Part shown: piece by piece, positions 37,855 through 45,540 of the stretch
How positions within the stretch are numbered: position 1 is the first letter of the stretch
Layout: each line of letters opens with the position of its first letter
Assembly: GCA_964551445.1 (NCBI GenBank)
Contig: CAZKCG010000004.1
Location: 1 to 64,000 of the forward strand
Source of the DNA: DAOPXV01 sp964551445
Lineage (GTDB): Bacteria; Muiribacteriota; UBA9980
Direction: 5' to 3'
DNA length: 64,000 bases
The notes under the pieces: generated by a model
What the model was told of the DNA's origin: nothing
The model's database searches: none
What the model saw: the letters and a program-made list of their open reading frames with translations, nothing else
Program-made: the position numbers and the translations under genes

Positions 37855-37976
37855 GAGTTAATGTGGGCTGTCGCTTCTCGCAAGCCGCTCATTGCCATCC
37901 ATGGCATCGCGGCACTCGTCGTCCGTGGCTACGCCGACACTGCGGCCTCCGTGCCCGTCGCGCGTTATGTGAGTTA
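37855..37976. repeat. Interspersed intergenic repeat between the two mnmG genes
   Basis: It begins AGTTAATGTGGGCTG, like the repeats at 40008 and 42836. Positions 37878-37916 match 30437-30476 with one missing T. The rest contains imperfect CGTCGTCCGTGGCTACGCCGACACT units similar to those in the 30.3-30.7 kb cluster. There is no gene. Confidence 0.7.
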
Positions 37977-38072
37977 AAAAAAACTTTTAGTTCTCAACTG
38001 GTAATAAGCGCTTTGTTCATGTAAAATTTTAAGGAAACATTTTTAAAAATTTAAATTAAAATAGAGTTGTTT

Positions 38073-39968
38073 ATGTATATAGGAAAATATGACGTCATAG
38101 TTATAGGACTCGGGCACGCGGGATGCGAGGCTTTTTACGCCCTTTCAAGAATGGGCATGAAAACGCTCGGCGTCACCATAAATATCGATAACATCGCCCA
38201 GATGTCCTGTAATCCGGCCATAGGCGGGCTGGCCAAATCGCAGATAGTTTTTGAGATCGACGCGTTCGGCGGCGTCATGCCGAAGATCGCCGATATGACC
38301 GCGATACAGACAAGGACCCTCAATCTTTCAAAAGGGCCCGCCGTATGGTCACTTCGCGCTCAGAACGATAAATGGCTTTATAAGAACAATATGCGGCTCT
38401 TTCTTGAAAAATGCCCGAACGCCGAGATAAAACAGGGAATTGTGGAAACCATTAATTTCGAGGACGGAAAGATAAAAGGCGTTACTTTTCATAACGGCGC
38501 GCAGTTCGAATGCGGCGCGGTGGTGGTGGCTACCGGTACCTTTTTGAACGGCGTGATACATATCGGCGATACTTCCATGCCGGGCGGGAGGTTAGGCGAC
38601 ATTCCATCGGTCAAACTTTCCGAATGCCTTAATTCGCTGGGTTTGCGAATGGGCCGTTTAAAGACTGGAACTCCGCCCCGGATAGACCGGCGCACGGTGG
38701 ATCTGGACGCGCTTTTGCCGGAAAGTTCGGATGATACGCGGCGTTATTTTTCGAGATCGTCGAAGGAAAAAAATTATAAGAACATAGATGAAAAATGTTA
38801 TCTTGTGCGCACCGGTGAAAAAACGCATGAATTCATAAAGAATAATTTAAAATATTCAGCGCTGTATTCGGGTAAGATAAGCGGCACCGGCCCGAGGTAC
38901 TGTCCTTCTATAGAAGATAAGATAGTAAGGTTCAAAGACAAGGAATCGCACAGGCTTTTTCTTGAACCGGAAGGCTCCGATACCTATGAGACATATCTTC
39001 AGGGTTTTTCAATGTCGCTTCCCGAACATATCCAGCTGGGCGCTTTAAGGACGCTGAAAGGCTTTGAAAAAGCCGAAATGGTCCGCCCCGCGTACGCCAT
39101 AGAATACGATTACGTTCATCCGGTGGAACTTTTTGGAAATCTTATGACTAAAAAGATCGAAGGCCTTTTTCTGGCAGGCCAGATAAACGGAACATCCGGT
39201 TATGAAGAGGCCGCGGGGCAGGGGCTTATGGCCGGCATCAACGCCGCTTTATATATGATGAAGCGCGCTCCCTTGATCCTGGGCAGAACTGAAAGTTATA
39301 TAGGAATATTAATAGACGATCTGGTAACTAAAGACACCGACGAGCCATACAGAATGTTTACCTCCCGCGCCGAATTCAGGCTTAATTTAAGGGAGGACAA
39401 TGCCGACGTAAGGCTTTCTAAATACGCGTTCGAACTTGGATTGATCGGCGCGGAAGAAATAGCGGCCGTCGAAGAAAAAGAGCGTCGGGCTGAAAGTATG
39501 GCTGAAAAAATGAAGAATTATTTCATAATGCCTTCAGAAGAATTCAATACGCGGCTTGCCTGTCACGGCTCGCAGGCTATAAGTTCGCGCATAGACCTTT
39601 ACAGGCTTTTAAAACGGCCTGAAATAAAGATAAATTATATCATAGACGAGCTTAAAAAGATCGATGATAAGTTAGACGAAACAGATACCGGCTTTCTGAC
39701 ATATCTTGAGACCACCGCGAAATATGATGGTTATATAAAGAAACAGAACTACATGATCGGCCGCGTTAAAAAGTACGATGAGATGCCTATACCTTCCGAT
39801 TTTGACTATGATGCGGTCGCGAGCGTATCCACCGAGGGAAAGATGAAACTGAAAAAGCATCTGCCTCTGACCATCGGCGCGGCGTCCCGTATATCGGGCG
39901 TCTCGATGTCTGATCTGATGTCTCTTTTTATGTATATCAGTTACCGCGACCGGCAGGCCGCAAAGTGA
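38073..39968 (+). CDS. MnmG (GidA) paralogue, second copy
   Basis: A 631-residue MnmG-family flavoprotein. FAD motif GLGHAGCEA; catalytic-type cysteines in MSCNPAIGG and GPRYCPSIEDKI; middle segment GTFLNGVIHIGD, GRLKTGTPPR and NGTSGYEEAAGQG all canonical. Divergent parts are the early KSQIVFEIDAFGG (usually GHLVREIDALGG), RAQND, and the C-terminus, where IGAASRISGVSMSDLM replaces the usual GQASRI-GVTPADIS. Divergence is thus largely complementary to the first copy. I choose the ATG at 38073; a TTG two codons earlier is possible. Repeats flank it on both sides. Either copy could be the main enzyme, or the two could form a heterodimer. Confidence 0.85.
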   Translation: MYIGKYDVIVIGLGHAGCEAFYALSRMGMKTLGVTINIDNIAQMSCNPAIGGLAKSQIVFEIDAFGGVMPKIADMTAIQTRTLNLSKGPAVWSLRAQNDKWLYKNNMRLFLEKCPNAEIKQGIVETINFEDGKIKGVTFHNGAQFECGAVVVATGTFLNGVIHIGDTSMPGGRLGDIPSVKLSECLNSLGLRMGRLKTGTPPRIDRRTVDLDALLPESSDDTRRYFSRSSKEKNYKNIDEKCYLVRTGEKTHEFIKNNLKYSALYSGKISGTGPRYCPSIEDKIVRFKDKESHRLFLEPEGSDTYETYLQGFSMSLPEHIQLGALRTLKGFEKAEMVRPAYAIEYDYVHPVELFGNLMTKKIEGLFLAGQINGTSGYEEAAGQGLMAGINAALYMMKRAPLILGRTESYIGILIDDLVTKDTDEPYRMFTSRAEFRLNLREDNADVRLSKYAFELGLIGAEEIAAVEEKERRAESMAEKMKNYFIMPSEEFNTRLACHGSQAISSRIDLYRLLKRPEIKINYIIDELKKIDDKLDETDTGFLTYLETTAKYDGYIKKQNYMIGRVKKYDEMPIPSDFDYDAVASVSTEGKMKLKKHLPLTIGAASRISGVSMSDLMSLFMYISYRDRQAAK

Positions 39969-40007
39969 AATTTTTTTAATGAATAGATGAAAGAGAAGAG
40001 AGAAAAG

Positions 40008-40130
40008 TTAATGTAGCTGCCTTTGGACGGCAGACAATTTTGAATAATGTGGTCTGGCGGGGTTTAGCCATCATTTTTAAAATTGAGCGCCAGAGGCGCA
40101 TCCACAACTATTCTCTATTATCTACATAAA
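40008..40130. repeat. Interspersed intergenic repeat, copy between mnmG2 and rsmG
   Basis: Begins AGTTAATGTAGCTGCC and contains CAGACAATTTT (40031 on) and a 26-bp block at 40072-40097, CATTTTTAAAATTGAGCGCC then AGAGGC, which recurs exactly at 42941-42966. The block between differs. It ends in an AT-rich tail similar to the 42.8 kb copy (ATTCTCTATTATCT against ATTCTTTATTATCT). Confidence 0.8.
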
Positions 40131-40178
40131 GGTTACCGGATTATAAAAATACCGGAGTTTTATTAAAGGGAGATTAAA

Positions 40179-40937
40179 GTGCAGGAATTCAAAGATATTT
40201 TAATTGATAAATACGCCAAATATTTTAACGCGAAGCCCGCGTCTGAATTTGTCGAAGCTTGCGCCGCGCATTATGAGCTTCTGGTCAAATATAATGAAAT
40301 GTTCAACCTCACGCGCATAACGGGCGTGGAGGAATCGGTCCTTCTGCATTACATAGACAGCGTTTTCGTATATGTTTCGGCCGCGGACGCCGGCGTTTTT
40401 TCCGACGGCAGCGTCATTGCCGATATAGGCACCGGCGGCGGGTTTCCAGCGTTCCCTCTCTTTTTTCATCTGACCCATAATCTTGGGAAAAAAGACATAA
40501 AAATGACGCTGTTTGAAAGCTCGGTTAAAAAGACCGATTTCTTAAAGATATGCGTGAAGGCTTTAGGCATCGAAAAGAGCGTCAGGTGCGAGAATATGCG
40601 CCTCGAGGACGCCGGGATCGATCCGAAATACCGTGAAAAATTTAATATTGTCACCGCCCGCGCCCTTGCTTCGCTCCCGGTCCTTTTAGAATACGCGGTG
40701 CCGCTTATGAAAGTGACCGGTTCCGGGCTTTTTATGAAGGGCGAGGACATAGAGGCCGAAAAAACATCGGCGGCGAAGGCGGTAAAGGTATTAAACGCCA
40801 GATATATAAAAGATTTCGTATATGAGCTCGAGGGAATGCAATATAAACGGCGCGTCTTAATTATGGGCAAGACCGGCCAGACCCCTAAAAAATATCCGAG
40901 AAAAAGCGGTATTCCAAAAAAGATGCCGCTGATATAA
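40179..40937 (+). CDS. rsmG: 16S rRNA (guanine-N7)-methyltransferase RsmG (GidB)
   Basis: A 252-residue methyltransferase that modifies G527 of 16S rRNA. N-terminal YNEMFNLTRIT and LLHYIDS, the SAM-binding VIADIGTGGGFPAFP and the VTARALASLPVLLEYA strand are all typical. The C-terminus ends KYPRKSGIPKKMPL, the family signature. The start is GTG at 40179 with a GGGAG ribosome-binding site. mnmG-rsmG adjacency is the classic order near bacterial origins. The next gene starts on the base after its stop. Confidence 0.96.
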   Translation: MQEFKDILIDKYAKYFNAKPASEFVEACAAHYELLVKYNEMFNLTRITGVEESVLLHYIDSVFVYVSAADAGVFSDGSVIADIGTGGGFPAFPLFFHLTHNLGKKDIKMTLFESSVKKTDFLKICVKALGIEKSVRCENMRLEDAGIDPKYREKFNIVTARALASLPVLLEYAVPLMKVTGSGLFMKGEDIEAEKTSAAKAVKVLNARYIKDFVYELEGMQYKRRVLIMGKTGQTPKKYPRKSGIPKKMPLI

Positions 40938-42836
40938 ATGGAAACAAATCAACTGGCAAGCGGTAAAAAACATCTTATAATAGCCACGATAATGGTTCTT
41001 TTGACGCTATTTTTGGTTTCATACATGATATTTTCCTCGGGCGGCGTTAAGTTCGTCGAAGGATTGAGATCGATCGATATAGTTTTGAAAAACTATGGCA
41101 CGGATCCCGAAAGAAAAATAGATATTGCGGCGGATTCCGCCGTTTGTATATTAAATCCTGACGGCGTGGAAAACGACGAATTATTTTCATGGCGCATGAT
41201 ATTGAAACAGGCGGGAATACCTTTTTTCGTTTCTTCATCAGCCGGCAGGCTTTCTGGATGCCCGATGGCGGTTCTTATCAGAAAAGATGATAAACCGATC
41301 CTTCTTGGCGATAATGATCTTTCGGATATAAAAAAATTCGTTTCAGGCGGCGGAACCATTGTAAGTGACGGCGCTTTTTATTTAAAGAACGGCCAGCTGA
41401 AGGATGTTTTCGGCTGGAAAGATATAGACGCTCAGAAAACGAGAAAAAAACTTAAATTCATATCAGACTATAAAAACCGATACCTTGATGAAACGGTCGA
41501 ATTACAGACGGTTTTTTCGTATTCAAAAGAAGCCGGCGAAACGATATGGACGAAAGCAATAGTAATGGGCGAATCAAAACCAATAGCTGTTTTTGAGGAT
41601 AATTCCCCGGCCGTCACGAAGAATATTTTTGGAAAAGGCACCGCTTATCTTTTAGGTTTTTCGCTGCACGACGTATATGTCAGAAATCTCACAGGCCGCC
41701 ATTATGAGGCGTTCAAGCGTTACGCCAATGATTTTGAGCCTATGTCCGATATATTTTTATTCGTTGTAAAATCGATATATGAAAATTCATGCCCGCTTGG
41801 GTTCACGATCAACACGGCGCCCGCCGGCTATAGGTCAACTATGATAATGTCGCATGACGTTGATTTTTATAATTCAATGGAAAATTCAAGGAAATTCGCC
41901 GCGCTTGAAGAAAAACTGGGGATCAGGTCCACTTTTTTCGTTCAGGCGAAATATATCACCGATTATTACGACGACGCTTTTTTTAACAATGAAACGATCG
42001 AATTGATGAAAAATTTGAATGATAAGGGTTTCGAAATAGGCAGTCACACGGTCATACACTCGAAACTTCTCAATAATTTTGATTACGGCACCGGAAAAGA
42101 ACATTATCCCGAATACAGGCCGAAGATAATAAGCGCTAAATACATAGAGGGCACGGCTACTTTGTGCGGCGAGGTGAGGGTGCCGAAAATGATATTCAAC
42201 GCTTATAGCGTGCCTCTTGATTCATACAGGCCGGGACATTTGAAATATCACAGGCAGCTTCCAAAATGTCTTGAGGAATCCGGATATCTTTGTTCGTCGT
42301 CATTTTCAGCCAACGATATGCTTTCTTACTTTCCTTTCAGGCTCATTAACGAAGAAGGCGAAAATAAAAAGGAAAGTTTTATATGTGAGATCCCCATGGC
42401 TATAGAGGATGAGCTGTGGAATCTTTCCGAAAGCGTGGAGCCGGCTCTGGCTCTTTTTAAAAAGATACACAATAACGGCGGCGTTACATGCGTGCTCATT
42501 CATCCCGACCTTACGGTATTTAGAGGCAAGGATAAGGACCTTGAATTTGAGGAAAAGTTCGTCAGCGCTCTTCCGAAGGATTGCTGGAAAACGACCATAA
42601 GAGACGCGGGGGCGTTCTGGATGAAAAGAGACCGCGTGATATTTTCATCGGTCAAAAAAGAAAATAAGCTAATTATGACGATAAATTCACCGCAGCCTTT
42701 TGCAAACGCTTCGTTTCGTAAAAACTCAGAATTTAACGCTTCGTGCGCCGACGCTAATGTAAGTTTTGACGGCGAATTCATGAATTTAAAGGAACTCGCC
42801 GCCGGTACGACCGAAATAACGCTGGATACTTTTTAA
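40938..42836 (+). CDS. Membrane-anchored polysaccharide-deacetylase-like protein
   Basis: A 632-residue protein with one N-terminal membrane helix (about 12-32) and a large outside domain. Residues about 60-250 resemble a glutamine-amidotransferase-like or flavodoxin-like fold (ILKQAGIPFFV, GGGTIVSDG, GKGTAYLLGFSLHD); this is tentative. From about 295 a NodB-type deacetylase fold follows, with SHDVD near 304-308, STFFVQ and the His motif SHTVIHS near 368-374. It may deacetylate a cell-wall or exported glycan; the substrate is unknown. Its ATG abuts the rsmG stop, so it is translationally coupled. It occupies the place where parA often lies. Confidence 0.72.
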   Translation: METNQLASGKKHLIIATIMVLLTLFLVSYMIFSSGGVKFVEGLRSIDIVLKNYGTDPERKIDIAADSAVCILNPDGVENDELFSWRMILKQAGIPFFVSSSAGRLSGCPMAVLIRKDDKPILLGDNDLSDIKKFVSGGGTIVSDGAFYLKNGQLKDVFGWKDIDAQKTRKKLKFISDYKNRYLDETVELQTVFSYSKEAGETIWTKAIVMGESKPIAVFEDNSPAVTKNIFGKGTAYLLGFSLHDVYVRNLTGRHYEAFKRYANDFEPMSDIFLFVVKSIYENSCPLGFTINTAPAGYRSTMIMSHDVDFYNSMENSRKFAALEEKLGIRSTFFVQAKYITDYYDDAFFNNETIELMKNLNDKGFEIGSHTVIHSKLLNNFDYGTGKEHYPEYRPKIISAKYIEGTATLCGEVRVPKMIFNAYSVPLDSYRPGHLKYHRQLPKCLEESGYLCSSSFSANDMLSYFPFRLINEEGENKKESFICEIPMAIEDELWNLSESVEPALALFKKIHNNGGVTCVLIHPDLTVFRGKDKDLEFEEKFVSALPKDCWKTTIRDAGAFWMKRDRVIFSSVKKENKLIMTINSPQPFANASFRKNSEFNASCADANVSFDGEFMNLKELAAGTTEITLDTF

Positions 42837-42996
42837 GTTAATGTAGCCGCATTCTTCGGTTCTCGCCATCCGTAGATACGCCGGCACTATCGTTTCCGTG
42901 CGGGTCTAGCAGACAATTTTTGGTGAGGTGGTGCAACCAACATTTTTAAAATTGAGCGCCAGAGGCCGGCCATAATTATTCTTTATTATCTCATCT
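42836..42996. repeat. Interspersed intergenic repeat, copy between the deacetylase-like gene and parB
   Basis: Begins AGTTAATGTAGCCGC at the previous gene's stop codon, includes CGCCATCCGTAGATACGCCGGCACT, AGACAATTTT (42911-42920), the shared 26-bp block at 42941-42966, and an AT-rich tail. It is clearly homologous to the copies at 37855 and 40008. Confidence 0.8.
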
Positions 42997-43100
42997 CTAC
43001 TTTCGGTACCCTTGACAAATAAGAGGGAACCATAAAACTCATCGGTCTCATTTAAATACAAAAAAAATCTCATTTTGAAATAGTTTTTATTTAATATTTC

Positions 43101-43109
43101 TGATATAAT
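43101..43109 (+). promoter_or_regulatory. Extended -10 promoter element before parB
   Basis: TGA-TATAAT: a perfect TATAAT (43104-43109) with the TG extension and no clear -35 box. It gives a leader of about 50 nt before parB. A separate TTGACA near 43013 lacks a well-spaced -10. Confidence 0.45.
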
Positions 43110-43167
43110 TACGATAATATGTGAGAGGCACGCTCAGCGCGCTTAAATTATATTTTTCGGAGTTATT

Positions 43168-44037
43168 ATGGTTGAGAAAAAAAGACCGGTCAGATCAAAA
43201 AAATCAGATGATCTTAACCTTTTTGAACGAAAGAATGAAAAAAAGGACCCAATGCTTGAAGTATCCGACATAGACGTTAACCTGATAACTCAGAATCCCA
43301 ACCAGCCCAGAAAGAACTTTAATAAAGACAAGCTGGACGAACTGGTCAGATCGATAGAGTCGAACGGGATACTTGAACCTATCATCGTGCGGCCTAAAGG
43401 TGAAAAATTTGAGATAGTTGTTGGCGAGCGCCGTTTCAGAGCCGCTCTTCAGCTTGGTTACACCAAAGTGCCGGCGATAATAAAACAGGGTCTTGACGAC
43501 CGTTCGGGCCTTGTAATGGCGCTGGTTGAAAACCTTCAGAGAGACGATCTCAATCCTCTCGAAGAAGCCAACACCTATAATCAGCTTATATCCGAATATA
43601 AACTCACACAGGATGAAATGGCCAAAATGATCGGAAAAAGCAGGGTTGCCATTTCAAATACCATCCGGCTTTTAAAGCTTCCGGATGCGATAAAAAGTTA
43701 TGTAAACCAGGGCAAGATCTCAGAAGGCCACGCCAGGGCTATACTTTCACTTAAAACGCCGGAACATCAGAGCGAACTCTGCGAAAAAATATTGAACGCC
43801 GGCCTGTCCGTCAGAGGCGCCGAGGAAGAAGCGCATAAAATATCCAGCAGTGTTTCACGTGAAACAGCAAGGATAACTGAAAAAGATGAACATATCGTTG
43901 AAATCGAGTCATCGCTTCAGGAAATTCTCGGTCTCAAAGTCAGCATTAAGATGAAAAAGAAGAATTCCAGGCTTGAAATACTCTGTAATTCACAAAGCGA
44001 TCTTGAGAAAATTATAAATAAGTTATTATCAAATTGA
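43168..44037 (+). CDS. parB: Chromosome partitioning protein ParB
   Basis: A 289-residue CTP-dependent DNA clamp. The N-terminal basic region is followed by NPNQPRKNF, the catalytic-type GERRFRAA box and ENLQRDDLNPLEEA. The helix-turn-helix TQDEMAKMIGKSRVAISNTIRLL binds parS, and a small C-terminal dimer domain ends the protein. A perfect parS site is embedded in the coding sequence. No ParA ATPase gene is adjacent, although parA-parB pairs are the rule. The start is ATG with GGAG upstream. A hairpin terminator and a cluster of DnaA boxes follow directly. Confidence 0.96.
   Translation: MVEKKRPVRSKKSDDLNLFERKNEKKDPMLEVSDIDVNLITQNPNQPRKNFNKDKLDELVRSIESNGILEPIIVRPKGEKFEIVVGERRFRAALQLGYTKVPAIIKQGLDDRSGLVMALVENLQRDDLNPLEEANTYNQLISEYKLTQDEMAKMIGKSRVAISNTIRLLKLPDAIKSYVNQGKISEGHARAILSLKTPEHQSELCEKILNAGLSVRGAEEEAHKISSSVSRETARITEKDEHIVEIESSLQEILGLKVSIKMKKKNSRLEILCNSQSDLEKIINKLLSN
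43851..43866. other. Perfect parS centromere site inside parB
   Basis: TGTTTCACGTGAAACA, the exact 16-bp consensus palindrome bound by ParB. It encodes Val-Ser-Arg-Glu-Thr within the protein (positions about 229-233). A parS within parB/spo0J is also known from Bacillus subtilis. I saw no second perfect copy in this window. Confidence 0.95.
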
Positions 44038-44039
44038 TT

Positions 44040-44103
44040 TGTGGATAATGTTGATAAAGATGTGGATAACTTTTTGAATAACTTGTGGATAGATTGTGGA
44101 TAA
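44040..44103. other. Cluster of five DnaA boxes directly after parB
   Basis: All five are in the same orientation. TGTGGATAA (complement of the perfect box TTATCCACA) occurs at 44040-44048, 44061-44069 and 44095-44103. One-mismatch forms are TGTTGATAA (44049-44057) and TGTGGATAG (44084-44092). The cluster starts 3 bases after the parB stop. It is a stronger DnaA target than the region upstream of dnaA. It could be oriC, a second part of a split origin, or a DnaA-titration or regulatory site. Confidence 0.85.
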
Positions 44104-44120
44104 CATTATGGTATAAATGA

Positions 44121-44146
44121 AAAGACCTGTATTAACAGGTCTTTTT
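44121..44146 (+). terminator. Rho-independent terminator after parB
   Basis: Stem GACCTGT (44124-44130) and ACAGGTC (44135-44141), loop ATTA, extended by AAA/TTT pairs and followed by T residues. It ends the 33-44 kb rightward operon. The remaining 290 bp to 44432 hold no clear feature. Confidence 0.88.
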
Positions 44147-44432
44147 CGCTTTTTGGAGTGTTTAAGTTATAAACATGGAGCAGATGAAAAATTCATCGAA
44201 ATTGTTTTCGGGTTTATTTAAAATAGAAAAAAAAAATTTTTTAAGACAAATTTCCACGCCTGGTCAGAACGTTTTGGTCAAAAAATTTCGCGGTTAAAAA
44301 TCTCATTTTGATAAAAGGCCGATCTATTGAAATAAGATCTGGCATGTGAAGGTAAACGGAATTTAATCGGAAAAGCGCCGGGGTTTTTCTGGTTAATAAT
44401 GATAACGGTGTTTTATTGATGAACGGATCAGA

Positions 44433-45227
44433 TCATTTTAAAACGGCTTCTTCTTTTTTATGATCTTCGAACCATTTTTCACATTCGTCTCTGGATGAGA
44501 CATTCGCGCCGAAAGCCCTCTTGAATGAACCGGATAGTTTCCATGGGAGATCCGGTCTCGTCAGGCTTTTAATTTCATCGATCACTTTTTCAATGTTTTT
44601 GGGGTCTTTTCGTTCAAGGAGCACGCACATGGCGTTTACTTTAGCTTCTTCTGATCTGCTTTTCAACATCTTCAGAAGCGCTTCATCGGTTATTGCCTGG
44701 TTTTTGACGGCTTCCATGGAATATCCTATGCCCGGCGAACCGTTATAAATATGATAAAGCGGGTATGAAGGGCCGACCGTGATCCATTCTGCGTAAAAAT
44801 AAACGGCGGTTAAAAGCATTATGACCATTGTAAAGTGATAGATAGGTAATGTGTTTTTATCTTCAGCCGGAGTGTTATTATTTTTATGGTTTTTAAAGAC
44901 CGAATAATAATTTCCGGCCCATTTTCCAAATAAAGCCAGTAATACGAACGGGTAGAGAAAAAAGAAGATGACGCTTAAGAAAAATGAGACTATAGCGATG
45001 ATAGCGTTCCTTAAAAAAATGAAAGGCCCTGCTCCAGACCTGATCTTATCTATGAAAACCGCGGCCGCCCAAAGGCAAAGTATAGCCAGCCACCACTTAT
45101 AGAAAGGAAAATACATCCAGATCATTTCATCGACGCAGGTTATACATGCGAGGGCCGGCCTTACGCAAAATATGACCGGGGTAATAAAGGCGGCTGTAAA
45201 TATAAAAAATTTGTTTATTAAGACCAT
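44433..45227 (-). CDS. Polytopic membrane protein of unknown function with C-terminal helical domain
   Basis: A 264-residue protein I do not recognise. A signal-like helix at about 7-27 ends in ALACITC. Further membrane segments lie at about 40-60, 70-105 (probably two) and 133-152. The soluble C-terminus (about 165-264) is helical, with a HEAT-like stretch SEEAKVNAMCVLLERKDPKNIEKVIDEI. A GGGGGAAA ribosome-binding site precedes the ATG. The first 124 residues are repeated identically at 48705-49109. In the original order it probably followed the thioredoxin-like gene now at 49326-50156. Confidence 0.7.
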   Translation of the reverse strand: MVLINKFFIFTAAFITPVIFCVRPALACITCVDEMIWMYFPFYKWWLAILCLWAAAVFIDKIRSGAGPFIFLRNAIIAIVSFFLSVIFFFLYPFVLLALFGKWAGNYYSVFKNHKNNNTPAEDKNTLPIYHFTMVIMLLTAVYFYAEWITVGPSYPLYHIYNGSPGIGYSMEAVKNQAITDEALLKMLKSRSEEAKVNAMCVLLERKDPKNIEKVIDEIKSLTRPDLPWKLSGSFKRAFGANVSSRDECEKWFEDHKKEEAVLK

Positions 45228-45368
45228 AGATATTTCCCCCGGTAAAGTTAGAACAATATGAAGGAATTTACCATTTCTATTTTAATTCTATTTTATAACC
45301 TGCAATTTTGCAATATTAATTTGATCATTTGACGGATTGTTCGGCAATGTAATTATATATTCAAAAAT

Positions 45369-45402
45369 AAACCCGGGCTTTTAATCAATAAAACCCGGGT
45401 TT
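45369..45402 (-). terminator. Hairpin terminator (left repeat copy)
   Basis: AAACCCGGG (45369-45377) and CCCGGGTTT (45394-45402) pair around a 16-base AT-rich loop, with T residues following on the minus strand. Here it sits after the gene-end remnant at 45444-45527. Confidence 0.7.
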
Positions 45403-45443
45403 GGACCAATTTATCTATTTAATTTTTTTCTTATGTGATTCTA

Positions 45444-45527
45444 TTATTTTCCGCTCATGCCGCCGCGCCCTAATTCTTCGGCCGTAGTGGAAGCGGGAGC
45501 CTGAAAGCCTTCGGGTTTAGGGGCCGC
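45444..45527 (-). pseudogene. 3' fragment of the thioredoxin-like gene
   Basis: Identical in sense to the last 27 codons and stop of the gene at 49326-50156 (ending GFQAPASTTAEELGRGGMSGK in two parts), but with no 5' part. It lies 13 bp beyond the stop of the 951-residue secreted protein gene. It marks one edge of the duplicated segment. Confidence 0.85.
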
Positions 45528-45540
45528 CGGGATCGGCGTT

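Larger units (their letters stand above)
44853..45527. repeat. 675-bp direct repeat, left copy
   Basis: Matches 48735-49409 at a constant offset of 3,882 bp. By eye I found one difference inside the segments compared (A at 45519 against G at 49401). It covers the 5' half of the membrane-protein gene, its upstream spacer, a hairpin terminator and the 3' end of a thioredoxin-like gene. Confidence 0.92.

Noticed and set aside
30290..42996. CRISPR array
   Set aside because: The repeats are few, far apart, lie between genes and differ in length; there is no regular spacing and there are no cas genes.
44175..44297. Possible 40-residue plus-strand gene after the parB terminator
   Set aside because: No ribosome-binding site, no promoter and no recognisable features; likely chance.
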